From NCBI GenBank assembly GCA_022846635.1, contig AP025685.1, forward strand, positions 1,178,001-1,242,000: 64,000 nt of DNA. The letters are read 5' to 3'. The notes under the pieces are model-generated. The model ran no database searches and was not told where the DNA came from. It saw nothing but the letters and a program-made list of their open reading frames with translations. Positions 48,250 to 58,460 of the stretch are shown piece after piece; the first letter of the stretch is position 1, and each line of letters begins with the position of its first letter. A program made the position numbers and the translations under genes. The DNA comes from Salmonella enterica subsp. enterica serovar Choleraesuis. GTDB lineage: Bacteria > Pseudomonadota > Gammaproteobacteria > Enterobacterales > Enterobacteriaceae.

Positions 48250-49026
48250 ATGAAAAAGCAGATCTGTGCGCTAACGCTGCTGTTTGGCATGGCGGCGCCC
48301 GCTTTCGCGGCGCTTCCTCAGGCAATCCGCATCGGTACCGACGCAACCTACGCACCATTCTCCTCTAAGGATGCCAGCGGCCAGTTTGTCGGTTTCGATA
48401 TCGATTTAGGCAATGAAATGTGCAAACGGATTGCCGTGAAATGCAGCTGGACGGGCAGCGATTTTGACGCGCTGATTCCATCGCTGAAGGCGAAAAAAAT
48501 CGACGCTATTATCTCTTCGCTGTCGATAACCGCCAAGCGTGAGCAAGAGATTGCCTTCTCCGATAAGCTTTATGCCGCCGACCCCCGGCTGATTGCCCCG
48601 AAAGGCTCTCCTATTCAGCCAACCCTGGAATCGCTTAAAGGTAAGCACGTAGGCGTGCTGCAAGGCTCCACCCAGGAAGCCTTTGCCAACGCCGAATGGC
48701 GCACTAAAGGCGTTGATGTGGTTGCCTACCAGAACCAGGACCTTATCTATTCCGACCTTGCTTCAGGCCGACTGGATGCTGCATTCCAGGATGAAGTTGC
48801 CGCTAGTGAAGGTTTCCTGAAGCAGCCTGCCGGTAAAGCTTTTGCGTTTGCAGGCCCTGCGGTTAAGAACAAACAATATTTTGGCGATGGTACCGGCATC
48901 GGCCTGCGCAAGCAGGATAGCGAGCTGAAAGCCGCTTTCGATAAAGCGCTGGCGGATATCCGCAAAGATGGTACTTACGACAAGATGGCCAAAAAATATT
49001 TCGACTTTAACGTTTACGGCGAGTGA
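48250..49026 (+). CDS. argT: ArgT, lysine/arginine/ornithine-binding protein
   Basis: Periplasmic binding protein of 258 residues feeding the HisQMP2 importer. Signal peptide of about 20 residues ends AFAA. The family signature [11 protein letters not shown] lies near residue 55 and the ligand residues in SSLSITAKR near 90. It is a close paralogue of hisJ downstream, sharing the ending [11 protein letters not shown]. Confidence 0.96.
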   Translation: MKKQICALTLLFGMAAPAFAALPQAIRIGTDATYAPFSSKDASGQFVGFDIDLGNEMCKRIAVKCSWTGSDFDALIPSLKAKKIDAIISSLSITAKREQEIAFSDKLYAADPRLIAPKGSPIQPTLESLKGKHVGVLQGSTQEAFANAEWRTKGVDVVAYQNQDLIYSDLASGRLDAAFQDEVAASEGFLKQPAGKAFAFAGPAVKNKQYFGDGTGIGLRKQDSELKAAFDKALADIRKDGTYDKMAKKYFDFNVYGE

Positions 49027-49117
49027 GTCTTATCTGACTGGCCGATGGCTTCCAGGCTGATTATGATTCCATCAAGGCATAATGATGAGGCCCTATTTTG
49101 GTGTCTGGTCATACTAA

Positions 49118-49134
49118 TGCACCATTATGGGGCG
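49118..49134 (+). promoter_or_regulatory. NtrC-like dyad upstream of hisJ
   Basis: TGCACCATTATGGGGCG resembles the NtrC enhancer TGCACCA-N3-TGGTGCA with two mismatches in the right half. It is about 80-96 bases before hisJ and 16 bases before a sigma-54-like element. Confidence 0.5.
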
Positions 49135-49149
49135 CCTGGTGCCATCGCC

Positions 49150-49163
49150 GGTTATCCGCTTGC
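49150..49163 (+). promoter_or_regulatory. Possible sigma-54 promoter of hisJQMP
   Basis: GG (49150-49151) and GC (49162-49163, in CTTGCC) are ten bases apart, as in sigma-54 promoters, but the -24 box (CGGTTA) is a poor match. Confidence 0.35.
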
Positions 49164-49213
49164 CGTTTGACCTTCTGGGAAAGTTTTAAATTACGTTGTT
49201 CTGCGAGGATGAA

Positions 49214-49996
49214 ATGAACAAGAACGTTGTGGCTGTTTCTCTGGTTCTGGCTTTGTCAGGTATCTCTTCTGCTCTGGCTGCCGTGCCACAAACTCTGCGG
49301 ATTGGCACCGATCCTACCTATGCGCCGTTTGAGTCCAAGAATGCTCAGGGCAAACTGGAAGGGTTCGATATTGATCTGGCTAATGAGCTTTGCCAGCGTA
49401 TTCAAACCCGTTGCACCTGGGTGGAAAGCCCGCTTGATGCGCTGATCCCGTCTCTTCAGGCCAAGAAAATCGATGCCATTATGTCGTCGCTGTCGATAAC
49501 CGAGAAGCGTCAGGAGCAAATCGCGTTCACCGACAAACTTTACGCCGCTGACTCGCGTCTGGTTGTGGAGAAAGGTAGCCCGATTCAGCCAACGGTCGAA
49601 GCGCTGAAAGGCAAACGTGTAGGGGTGCTCCAGGGCACAACCCAGGAGACGTTTGGTAAAGAGCATTGGCAGCCGAAGGGAATTGAAATTGTCTCTTATC
49701 AGGGCCAGGACAATATTTATTCTGATTTGACCGCCGGACGTATCGATGCGGCGTTTCAGGATGAAGTTGCGGCCAGCGAAGGTTTCCTGAAAACTCCGGC
49801 TGGTAAAGGTTATCAGTTCGGTGGGCCGGCGGTGAAAGATGAGAAGCTGTTTGGCGTTGGCACCGGTATCGGTCTGCGTAAAGACGACACTGAACTGCGC
49901 GCGGCGCTGAATAAAGCCTTTGCCGAGATGCGCGCCGATGGCACCTATCAGAAGCTGGCGAAAAAATACTTCGATTTCAATGTTTACGGTGAGTAA
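49214..49996 (+). CDS. hisJ: HisJ, histidine-binding protein
   Basis: Periplasmic histidine-binding protein of 260 residues. Signal peptide ends ALAA near 22; [12 protein letters not shown] and [13 protein letters not shown] follow, then [19 protein letters not shown] 49214 has GAGGA upstream; the upstream in-frame TTG at 49196 is rejected. It heads the hisJQMP operon, with a 68-base gap before hisQ that contains only weak hairpin potential. Confidence 0.96.
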   Translation: MNKNVVAVSLVLALSGISSALAAVPQTLRIGTDPTYAPFESKNAQGKLEGFDIDLANELCQRIQTRCTWVESPLDALIPSLQAKKIDAIMSSLSITEKRQEQIAFTDKLYAADSRLVVEKGSPIQPTVEALKGKRVGVLQGTTQETFGKEHWQPKGIEIVSYQGQDNIYSDLTAGRIDAAFQDEVAASEGFLKTPAGKGYQFGGPAVKDEKLFGVGTGIGLRKDDTELRAALNKAFAEMRADGTYQKLAKKYFDFNVYGE

Positions 49997-50064
49997 CCCA
50001 AAGTGACTCTCGTAATGCGCTTCGCTCTCAGGGCGGGGCGCGTTTTACACACAGGGTAGGCAGT

Positions 50065-50751
50065 ATGCTGTATGGTTTTTCTCAGGTTATTTTAGCCGGT
50101 GCAGCGGTGACGCTGGAACTGGCCATTAGCTCTGTGGTGCTGGCGGTTGTGCTAGGTTTGCTGGGGGCCAGCGGCAAGCTGTCGCAAAACAAGCCGGTGG
50201 TCATGCTGTTTTCTGGCTATACCACGCTGATTCGCGGAGTGCCCGATCTGGTGCTGATGCTGCTTATTTTTTACGGCATGCAGATGGTGGTTAACTCTCT
50301 CACCGATGCGCTTGGCCTGGCGCAGTTTGATATCGACCCAATGATGGCCGGGATTATTACTCTGGGCTTTATCTACGGCGCTTATTTTACCGAAACCTTT
50401 CGCGGCGCCTGGCTTGCGGTACCGCGTGGCCAGGCCGAGGCGGCAACAGCGTTCGGTTTTACCCCATGGCAGACTTTCAGACGTATTCAGTTTCCGGCCA
50501 TGATGCGCTATGCGCTGCCGGGTATCGGCAACAACTGGCAAGTCATACTGAAGTCAACTGCGCTGGTCTCTCTGCTGGGGCTGGAGGATGTGGTTAAAGC
50601 CACGCAGCTGGCGGGTAAAAGTACCTGGCAGCCATTCTATTTCGCGATTGTCTGCGGAATTATCTATCTGATATTCACCACCGTTTCCAACGGCGTACTG
50701 CTATGGCTGGAACGGCGCTACTCGGTTGGCGTCAGGAGAGCTGAATTATGA
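50065..50751 (+). CDS. hisQ: HisQ, ABC permease
   Basis: Inner-membrane permease of 228 residues (E. coli length) for histidine and lysine/arginine/ornithine. Five hydrophobic helices; the ATPase-contact EAA-type loop is in GQAEAATAFGFTPWQTFRRIQFP near residue 125-145. It overlaps hisM by four bases. Confidence 0.97.
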   Translation: MLYGFSQVILAGAAVTLELAISSVVLAVVLGLLGASGKLSQNKPVVMLFSGYTTLIRGVPDLVLMLLIFYGMQMVVNSLTDALGLAQFDIDPMMAGIITLGFIYGAYFTETFRGAWLAVPRGQAEAATAFGFTPWQTFRRIQFPAMMRYALPGIGNNWQVILKSTALVSLLGLEDVVKATQLAGKSTWQPFYFAIVCGIIYLIFTTVSNGVLLWLERRYSVGVRRAEL

Positions 50752-51464
50752 TGGACATCATCCAGGAGTACTGGAAGGCGCTGTTGTGGAGCGATGGCTA
50801 TCAGTTTACCGGCGTGGCCATAACCCTGTGGCTGCTGATCGCATCTGTGGTGATGGGGGGATTGCTGGCAGTTGTATTGGCCATTGGCCGGGTGTCGGAA
50901 AACAAGTTTATTCGTTTTCCAGTGTGGCTGTTCACCTACATTTTCCGCGGTACGCCGCTCTATGTGCAGCTACTGGTGTTTTACTCCGGAATGTATACCC
51001 TGGAGGTGGTGAAAGGCACTCAGCTGCTCAATGATTTCTTCCGCAGCGGGCTTAACTGTACGGTGCTGGCGCTGACGCTGAATACCTGCGCCTATACTAC
51101 CGAAATATTCGCCGGAGCTATCCGCGCGGTGCCGCACGGCGAGATAGAGGCGGCCAGGGCCTACGGTTTTTCACGGTTCAAACTTTATCGCTGCATTATT
51201 TTGCCATCGGCACTGCGCATTGCGCTGCCGGCCTATAGCAACGAAGTTATTTTGATGTTGCACTCGACCGCGCTGGCTTTTACCGCCACTGTGCCGGACT
51301 TACTGAAAATCGCCCGCGATATTAACTCGGCGACCTATCAGCCGTTTACCGCGTTTGGCATTGCAGCAGTGCTCTATCTCATTATCTCGTGGGTGCTGAT
51401 TAGTCTGTTCCGCAAAGCGGAAAAACGCTGGACGCAGCATCTGTCACCCTCTTCGACCCATTGA
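50748..51464 (+). CDS. hisM: HisM, ABC permease
   Basis: Second inner-membrane subunit of the HisQMP2 importer, 238 residues. The EAA loop is in [24 protein letters not shown]. Five predicted helices and paralogous to HisQ. Overlaps hisQ (ATGA); hisP begins eight bases after its stop. Confidence 0.97.
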   Translation: MMDIIQEYWKALLWSDGYQFTGVAITLWLLIASVVMGGLLAVVLAIGRVSENKFIRFPVWLFTYIFRGTPLYVQLLVFYSGMYTLEVVKGTQLLNDFFRSGLNCTVLALTLNTCAYTTEIFAGAIRAVPHGEIEAARAYGFSRFKLYRCIILPSALRIALPAYSNEVILMLHSTALAFTATVPDLLKIARDINSATYQPFTAFGIAAVLYLIISWVLISLFRKAEKRWTQHLSPSSTH

Positions 51465-51472
51465 GTCTATGT

Positions 51473-52243
51473 ATGTCTGATAAATTACAGGTCATCGATC
51501 TGCACAAGCGTTACGGTGAGCACGAGGTGCTGAAGGGTGTGTCATTGACCGCCAGCGCTGGTGACGTTATTTCCATCATTGGTTCTTCCGGCTCGGGGAA
51601 GAGTACCTTTCTGCGCTGTATTAACTTCCTGGAGAAGCCCAGTGAAGGAACTATTGTGGTTAATAACCAAAATATTGGCCTGGTGCGCGATAAAGACGGT
51701 CAGCTTAAAGTGGCGGATAAAAACCAGCTGCGGCTACTGCGCACCCGTCTAACCATGGTATTTCAGCACTTTAACCTGTGGAGCCACATGACGGTGCTGG
51801 AAAACGTGATGGAAGCACCGGTACAGGTGCTGGGGTTGAGCAAAGAAGAGGCCCGCTGCCGGGCGCAAACTTACCTCGCTAAGGTAGGGATCGATGAGCG
51901 CGCCCAGGGTAAATATCCGGTGCATCTTTCCGGCGGTCAGCAGCAGCGAGTCTCTATTGCTCGGGCGCTGGCGATGGAGCCGGATGTGTTGCTGTTTGAT
52001 GAGCCGACTTCGGCGCTTGATCCTGAGCTGGTGGGTGAAGTTCTGCGCATCATGCAAAAGCTGGCAGAAGAAGGAAAAACGATGGTGGTGGTGACTCATG
52101 AAATGGGGTTTGCCCGCCATGTATCCAGCCACGTTATCTTTTTGCATCAGGGCAAAATTGAAGAGCAGGGGCCACCAGAGCAGCTATTTGGCAACCCGCA
52201 AAGTCCGCGCTTGCAGCAGTTCCTTAGCGGCGCGCTTAAGTAA
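51473..52243 (+). CDS. hisP: HisP, ABC ATPase
   Basis: ATPase subunit of the histidine importer, 256 residues. Walker [10 protein letters not shown] (about 39-47), Q-loop in MVFQHFNLW, signature LSGGQQQR, and Walker [12 protein letters not shown] with the H-loop in [13 protein letters not shown] 51473 matches the E. coli N-terminus; an in-frame TTG at 51461 overlaps hisM. Confidence 0.97.
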   Translation: MSDKLQVIDLHKRYGEHEVLKGVSLTASAGDVISIIGSSGSGKSTFLRCINFLEKPSEGTIVVNNQNIGLVRDKDGQLKVADKNQLRLLRTRLTMVFQHFNLWSHMTVLENVMEAPVQVLGLSKEEARCRAQTYLAKVGIDERAQGKYPVHLSGGQQQRVSIARALAMEPDVLLFDEPTSALDPELVGEVLRIMQKLAEEGKTMVVVTHEMGFARHVSSHVIFLHQGKIEEQGPPEQLFGNPQSPRLQQFLSGALK

Positions 52244-52249
52244 TAGCTG

Positions 52250-52285
52250 CGGCAGGAGGCCGGTTCCTGCCGCCGTTATTATATT
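52250..52285. terminator. hisP terminator (converging with yfcH)
   Basis: CGGCAGGA-ggccggt-TCCTGCCG followed by CCGTTATTATATTTTT. The T-rich tail overlaps the yfcH stop region on the other strand. Confidence 0.8.
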
Positions 52286-53178
52286 TTTCGGACGATCTCG
52301 GCCAGCGCTTTTTCCAGGTCATACCATTGAAAGTGGAATCCGCTCTCTTCCAGCCGTTTTGGCAGTGCGCGCTGCCCGCCAAGTACCAGAACCGCCGACT
52401 CCCCCATTAATGCCCGTACAGCCACCGCCGGTGTGCGTACTACCGCAGGGCGATGCAGCGCGTGGCCCAGCGCATGGCTGAACTGTTCGTTATGCACCGG
52501 GTAAGGGGAGACCATATTGAACGGGCCGCGTAGCTCGTGGTGGAGCAGCCAGACAATGGCGCTGACCATATCCTCTATATGAATCCAGGCCAGATACTGA
52601 CGGCCATTGCCAAGCGGGCCGCCCAGCCCAAGACGAAATATCGGGATTAATTTCGCGAGCATCCCGCCATCAGGGGCCAGAACGGCCCCGGTTCTTAACA
52701 GGCATACCCGGGTAACATCGCTTTGCGCCTGACAGGCAATTTGCTCCCAGCGGGCGCACAGCTGGTGAGTAAATTCGTTGTGTGGCGGCTCTTCTTCTGT
52801 CACCACGACCTCACCTAAATCGCCGTAGTAACCGCAGGCGGAGCCGGAAATAAATACCGCAGGCGGGGTGGTGCTTGCCTGAAACATCTCAACCAGGCGC
52901 TCTGTCGTCTGCCAGCGGCTTTGACACAGACGCGCCTTTTGAGCAGAACTCCAGCGCTTATCGGCTATTGGTTCACCTGCGAGGTTTATCACCGCCTGAA
53001 AACCGTCCAGATTGCGGTGCTTGTCCAGACCCTGCCAGAAGGTCACATCGACTATTTCCCCGCTCTGTGCTTTGCCAATATCTCGGGTTACCACCGTAAT
53101 GTTATGGCCCAGGGCCTGCAGGCGTGGGATCAGATGGCGACCTATCAGGCCGGTACCGCCCGTCAGTAAGATATTCAT
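52279..53178 (-). CDS. yfcH: YfcH, atypical SDR NAD(P)-binding protein
   Basis: A 299-residue extended/atypical short-chain dehydrogenase-like protein. The N-terminal nucleotide fold is [30 protein letters not shown] and [10 protein letters not shown] are family signatures. A C-terminal domain (DUF1731 type) begins near residue 250. Its substrate is not established. It is transcribed with folX, 53 bases apart. Confidence 0.93.
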   Translation of the reverse strand: MNILLTGGTGLIGRHLIPRLQALGHNITVVTRDIGKAQSGEIVDVTFWQGLDKHRNLDGFQAVINLAGEPIADKRWSSAQKARLCQSRWQTTERLVEMFQASTTPPAVFISGSACGYYGDLGEVVVTEEEPPHNEFTHQLCARWEQIACQAQSDVTRVCLLRTGAVLAPDGGMLAKLIPIFRLGLGGPLGNGRQYLAWIHIEDMVSAIVWLLHHELRGPFNMVSPYPVHNEQFSHALGHALHRPAVVRTPAVAVRALMGESAVLVLGGQRALPKRLEESGFHFQWYDLEKALAEIVRKI

Positions 53179-53231
53179 CTGGCCTCCTGATTCAGCAAGA
53201 TATACTGAGATCTTAGCTTATAAACAGGCGT

Positions 53232-54412
<1,181 letters not shown>

Positions 54413-54463
54413 TAACGCGGGCGTTTCGTTATCATAGCCCTGACAAAATAAGGGAGATATGCG

Positions 54464-55018
54464 ATGAAACTGATGATTGCTTCCGATATTCACGGTTCGC
54501 TTCCGGCTACTGAGCGGGTGCTAGAGCTGTTTGAGTCCAGCGGCGCTCGCTGGCTGATATTACTGGGCGATTTACTCTATCACGGTCCGCGTAATCCGCT
54601 GCCGGAAGGGTATCAGCCGGGGGAAGTGGCAACGCGGCTTAATAGCGTAGCAGAGCGGGTCATCGCGGTGCGCGGTAACTGCGATAGTGAAGTGGATCAG
54701 ATGCTGCTTAACTTTCCGATTACCGCGCCCTGGCAGCAGGTACTGGTAGGTGAGTCCCGGCTGTTTTTAACTCATGGGCATCACTACCATCCGGCGCAGC
54801 TTCCGCCACTTTCGGCAGGCGACATTCTAGTCTTCGGCCATACTCATATACCACAGGCAAGCTGGAGCGACGAACGGATTGGATTGTTTAATCCAGGCTC
54901 AGTTTCGTTACCAAAAGGTGGCAACCCAGCGAGCTATGGGTTGCTGGATGACGATATTCTGAGCGTTCATGCGCTTGACTCTCGCGAGGAGATTGCGCGT
55001 CTGGTAATTACCCCGTAA
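54464..55018 (+). CDS. yfcE: YfcE, metal-dependent phosphodiesterase
   Basis: A 184-residue calcineurin-like phosphodiesterase. Metal ligands are in SDIHGS, LGDLLYHG, RGNCDSEVD, THGHHYHP and FGHTHIP. The E. coli enzyme is manganese-dependent; its physiological substrate is unclear. Followed 58 bases later by yfcD. Confidence 0.95.
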   Translation: MKLMIASDIHGSLPATERVLELFESSGARWLILLGDLLYHGPRNPLPEGYQPGEVATRLNSVAERVIAVRGNCDSEVDQMLLNFPITAPWQQVLVGESRLFLTHGHHYHPAQLPPLSAGDILVFGHTHIPQASWSDERIGLFNPGSVSLPKGGNPASYGLLDDDILSVHALDSREEIARLVITP

Positions 55019-55076
55019 TTTAGTCACTGAAACCACAAATACGCCTTAAGAGCGTCTGGATAAAAAGGGTTCCCTG

Positions 55077-55628
55077 ATGGTGGAGCAACGTGATTTTTCT
55101 GGTACGGAATGGGTAGATATTGTCAGTGAAGACAACGAGGTCATCGCGCAGGCTACGCGAGCACAAATGCGTGCTCAACGTCTGCGCCATCGCGCGACCT
55201 ACATTGTCGTTCATGACGGCATGGGCAAAATTCTGGTGCAGCGCCGCACTGAGAATAAAGATTTTCTTCCCGGCATGCTGGATGCTACGGCAGGCGGGGT
55301 AGTGCAGGCAGAGGAAGGCATGCTGGAGTCTGCTCGTCGTGAGGCAGAAGAAGAGCTGGGGATTGCCGGCGTGCCGTTTGCGGAGCACGGGCAGTTCTAT
55401 TTCGAGGATCCTAACTGTCGGGTTTGGGGCGGGCTGTTTAGCTGTGTTTCCCACGGCCCATTTGCCTTACAGGAAGAGGAAGTGAGCGAAGCGCGCTGGA
55501 TGTCTCCGGAAGAGATAACCCAACGTTGCGATGAGTTCACGCCGGACTCCCTGAAAGCGCTGGCGCTCTGGATGACCCGCAACGCCGGGTATGGTTCAAG
55601 TGCCATTGCTGAAGCCGACGAAGCTTAA
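55077..55628 (+). CDS. yfcD: YfcD, Nudix hydrolase
   Basis: A 183-residue Nudix protein. The Nudix box runs from GGVVQAEEG through [11 protein letters not shown] (about 78-100) with the REXXEE core. The conserved [15 protein letters not shown] precedes it. ATG 55077 is used; the adjacent GTG at 55080 is also possible. The substrate is unknown. Confidence 0.94.
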   Translation: MVEQRDFSGTEWVDIVSEDNEVIAQATRAQMRAQRLRHRATYIVVHDGMGKILVQRRTENKDFLPGMLDATAGGVVQAEEGMLESARREAEEELGIAGVPFAEHGQFYFEDPNCRVWGGLFSCVSHGPFALQEEEVSEARWMSPEEITQRCDEFTPDSLKALALWMTRNAGYGSSAIAEADEA

Positions 55629-55804
55629 TTGCCTATCCAGCCCGGTGTTATGGCATCGGGCTTTGTTCACCTGCCTGTCAGCTATTCAATTCCCAATCAC
55701 ACCTTTTTATAGCGTCACATCCCTGATGCTGATTCGCATAGATGCAGACAGTTATATGAGGTAATGACCTGGCGGGTTAAAAACAGCATGTGGTGAGCGA
55801 TAAA

Positions 55805-55831
55805 GCCGGTGCGCAGCAGGTACGCACCGGC
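55805..55831 (-). terminator. Hairpin after the M20 peptidase
   Basis: GCCGGTGCG (55805-55813) pairs perfectly with CGCACCGGC (55823-55831). On the minus strand TTTAT follows, a weak T-run. It ends the yjiH-yjiG-peptidase operon. Confidence 0.6.
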
Positions 55832-55836
55832 AGAGA

Positions 55837-56949
55837 TTACATTTTTTCCAGTACCCTGCGTAGCAGGCGAATACGCGGCTCGATAGAGCTGGTTTCCAGA
55901 TATTCGCTGGCGCTGTGGAATCCGGCCCCGGCAGGGCCAAAGCCATCCAGCGTTGGAACGCCCAGCGCCGCCGTATGATTGGCATCGCTACCGCCACCCA
56001 CGGCTTTCCAGGTTATCCCGATTCCTTCATCGGTCCCGGCCTGCTCGACCAGCTTCATCAATACTTCGCTGGCGGGAGTTACCGCCATCGCCGGTTTATG
56101 GTTTATCCGGGTGAGCTGACAGGTGACGCCTTCCAAAAAGCCTTGTTCGCATAGCGCATTCAGACGTTGCTGAACGGCCTCGAAAGCGTCGTTTGAGGTG
56201 AAGCGCACGTCGATAAGCGCTTCGGCACGGTCGGCTACTACGTTCGCGACGCTACCGCCGGAGATAACGCCAACGTTGAGCGTGGTGCCAAGCTTTGGTT
56301 CAGCCAGAGCGTTGATAGCCAGCACCGCATGGGCAAGGGCGGTTATTGCGGAACGGCCTTTTTCCGGCTCGTTACCTGCGTGAGCGGCGACACCGTGGAA
56401 AGTCAAACGGTATCCGGCCATACCTTTGCGGGCGCTGACTAAGGAACCGTCGGCACGGGCTGCTTCACATACCAGAACCGCTCGTGAGCGTAGAGCCAGC
56501 TCTTCTATCCAGTGATGGGAGTGCAGGGAGCCGGTCTCTTCATCTGGATTCATTGCGACCGCAATTTTCAGGCGCTCTTTATGGGATGCAGGGAGGGAGC
56601 GAATGGCCCACAAAATGCTGAGCAGGCCGCTTTTCATATCTGAAACGCCAGGCCCGTAGACCCGGCTGTCATCCATCGACATAGGGCGCTCGGCTACGGT
56701 TCCCACTGGAAAGACGGTATCCATATGACCGACCAGTAATACATCAAACTGCTCCGCCTGCGGGCTGTTGGTCGCCAGAAGGCCCGGGCCTACCTGAGGG
56801 CCGAAATCCTGAAACTCTGTGTGCCAGCCTTCGTCACGCCACATAGCGTTCAGGGTTTCAGCGACGGCGCGCACGCCTTCGGGAGTCCCGGTGCCGCAAT
56901 CCACATTGACCAGGGTGGCCAGCTCAGACAGGTAATGTTTAATATCCAT
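55837..56949 (-). CDS. M20-family metallopeptidase (carboxypeptidase G2-like)
   Basis: A cytoplasmic dizinc peptidase of 370 residues in the M20 (ArgE/DapE/carboxypeptidase G2) family. Metal ligands are visible in GHMDTVFP (His), GPGVSDMKSG (Asp), NPDEETGS (catalytic Glu pair) and GAGFHSASEYL (His). The lid domain spans about 180-290. It has no signal peptide. It follows yjiG by nine bases, where E. coli has isoaspartyl dipeptidase IadA in a different locus. A dipeptide or N-acyl-glutamate substrate is plausible but not proven. Confidence 0.88.
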   Translation of the reverse strand: MDIKHYLSELATLVNVDCGTGTPEGVRAVAETLNAMWRDEGWHTEFQDFGPQVGPGLLATNSPQAEQFDVLLVGHMDTVFPVGTVAERPMSMDDSRVYGPGVSDMKSGLLSILWAIRSLPASHKERLKIAVAMNPDEETGSLHSHHWIEELALRSRAVLVCEAARADGSLVSARKGMAGYRLTFHGVAAHAGNEPEKGRSAITALAHAVLAINALAEPKLGTTLNVGVISGGSVANVVADRAEALIDVRFTSNDAFEAVQQRLNALCEQGFLEGVTCQLTRINHKPAMAVTPASEVLMKLVEQAGTDEGIGITWKAVGGGSDANHTAALGVPTLDGFGPAGAGFHSASEYLETSSIEPRIRLLRRVLEKM

Positions 56950-56958
56950 AAATGATCC

Positions 56959-57423
56959 TCAGAGAATAATGCGCATTAACAGCATGGCGATGAAAGCATT
57001 GATAACTGAAACCCCGATCATGAGCGGAATACGACGCGCCTGAGTGCCGATAACGCCGAGAATGCGGCCAATATATTGCACCTGGGATCCCATCAAATAG
57101 ATGGCCGGAGCGAGGATAGCGAGGTGCTCGCCGGTCAGGATGCCTTTATCAAACAGGCCGATAGCCACGCCAATACCGCCGCCCATCGACATCCAGCCGC
57201 CAATAAGTACCGCTGCGGCCTCACCCGGCAGCCCAAAAAGACCCATTAGCGGAGCAAACAGAATGCCAAGGCCTTTTAGCGCACCGGTGATTTCCAGAGC
57301 TTTGATGATGATAAAAGCCATGACGACGTTGGGCAGAGTGCTGGTAGTGGCGATGTTCCAGCCTTTGCGGGCTCCTGCGACGAAAATATCGGTAACAACC
57401 GGGTTAGATGCTGGCGCGCTCAT
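56959..57423 (-). CDS. yjiG: YjiG-like membrane protein (spore-maturation B family)
   Basis: A 154-residue inner-membrane protein with about four hydrophobic helices and the nucleoside-recognition/Gate-type segment PNVVMAFIIIKALEITG near the N-terminus. Family members pair with YjiH. It overlaps yjiH by four bases and precedes the M20 peptidase. Transport of a small peptide or its product is inferred from this pairing. Confidence 0.85.
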   Translation of the reverse strand: MSAPASNPVVTDIFVAGARKGWNIATTSTLPNVVMAFIIIKALEITGALKGLGILFAPLMGLFGLPGEAAAVLIGGWMSMGGGIGVAIGLFDKGILTGEHLAILAPAIYLMGSQVQYIGRILGVIGTQARRIPLMIGVSVINAFIAMLLMRIIL

Positions 57424-58187
57424 GAGTTTTCTCCCTGAGTGGTCTGAGTCGCTTGAGGAGTTGTAGCGTTAGTTTCTGATTCAGCTTCGGCTTTAGCGCC
57501 TTTTGGGCTAATAGTCAGCATCAGGCGGAACAGATTGGCGCCGAAGATTTTCATAATAAAAATTACGCCGATGCAGGTACCAATCGAGGCCGGTACCGCC
57601 GCGCTTCCATCGATGCTCATCAGAGTGAACAGGATGGCCCCGGAAGAGAAAAAGTTAGTAATCATGCCACCGGCAGAAAACTGGAACATAGCGAAGACAT
57701 CTTTTTCCTGTTCGCTGATTTGGCCTTCATCGGACAGATTGCGGGTGAGGGAGGCGCCAACGTCTGTGCTTTGCAGGCTGCCTATCATGGCAAGCCCGGC
57801 GGAGCCAGGCAGGCCCAGCAGCGGGCGCAGCAATGGCGTAAGCAGACGGCGGGCGGCTTTGAGCGCACCGTAATGCTCCAGCACGTTAATCATTCCCAGA
57901 GCGAACATGACGGCGGGGATAAGGCCCAGGGCGAACAGAAAACCGTCCATTGCGCCATGGCCGCCGCTACCGCGAAAGGTGCTGGTCGCGACTTTAATAT
58001 CTTCGCCGTCTAATGAGGTACTGCTGACGATGCGCCCGAAAGCGCCATTGAGGGTAGTAAAGTCAAAAATTCCGTACCAATGCTGCCCACCGAGCAGGCC
58101 AGAAAAAAAGACTGCGGCAAATCCGAGAGCCAGGTAAGCACCGGGACCCACCCGGTTCTCCTGGGGGCAAGTAAGATTTTCCATCAT
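57420..58187 (-). CDS. yjiH: YjiH-like membrane protein (Gate domain)
   Basis: A 255-residue inner-membrane protein with about six to seven helices, including LGLIPAVMFALGMINVLEHYGAL. It starts at one of two adjacent ATGs. Together with yjiG it resembles the E. coli yjiHG-iadA arrangement, but with an M20 peptidase replacing IadA. The C-terminal tail is acidic and Thr-rich. A 273-base gap before pta may hold the promoter. Confidence 0.87.
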   Translation of the reverse strand: MMENLTCPQENRVGPGAYLALGFAAVFFSGLLGGQHWYGIFDFTTLNGAFGRIVSSTSLDGEDIKVATSTFRGSGGHGAMDGFLFALGLIPAVMFALGMINVLEHYGALKAARRLLTPLLRPLLGLPGSAGLAMIGSLQSTDVGASLTRNLSDEGQISEQEKDVFAMFQFSAGGMITNFFSSGAILFTLMSIDGSAAVPASIGTCIGVIFIMKIFGANLFRLMLTISPKGAKAEAESETNATTPQATQTTQGENS

Positions 58188-58377
58188 CTGTCTCCACGTT
58201 AAAAATGATCATCCTGAGGCGAATTCATTTTCAGGATCTGAGAGACAGGAAAACTGACTGGCATCAATTTCTGTTAAAAGATGGTATTTAAGAATTAAAA
58301 TTTGTGAAATGAGTCGAGTAATAGTTAATTAACTGTTTTAAACATAATGTGCTGAATGCTGCCGGGAGGTAGCAGGC

Positions 58378-58406
58378 AAAAAAATACCAGCGCCGGGCGC
58401 TGGTAT
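58378..58406 (-). terminator. pta terminator
   Basis: ATACCAGCGC (58384-58393) pairs with GCGCTGGTAT (58397-58406). Seven A residues at 58378-58384 make a T-run for the minus-strand transcript. Confidence 0.93.
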
Positions 58407-58460
58407 TGGTAAGTCTGTAATCCGCCCGATAAACGGACGGATTCGCTTTCAGTGAGCCGA

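Noticed and set aside
49997..50064. REP element between hisJ and hisQ, as known in Salmonella
   Set aside because: The gap has only imperfect GC-rich pairing and does not match the REP consensus.
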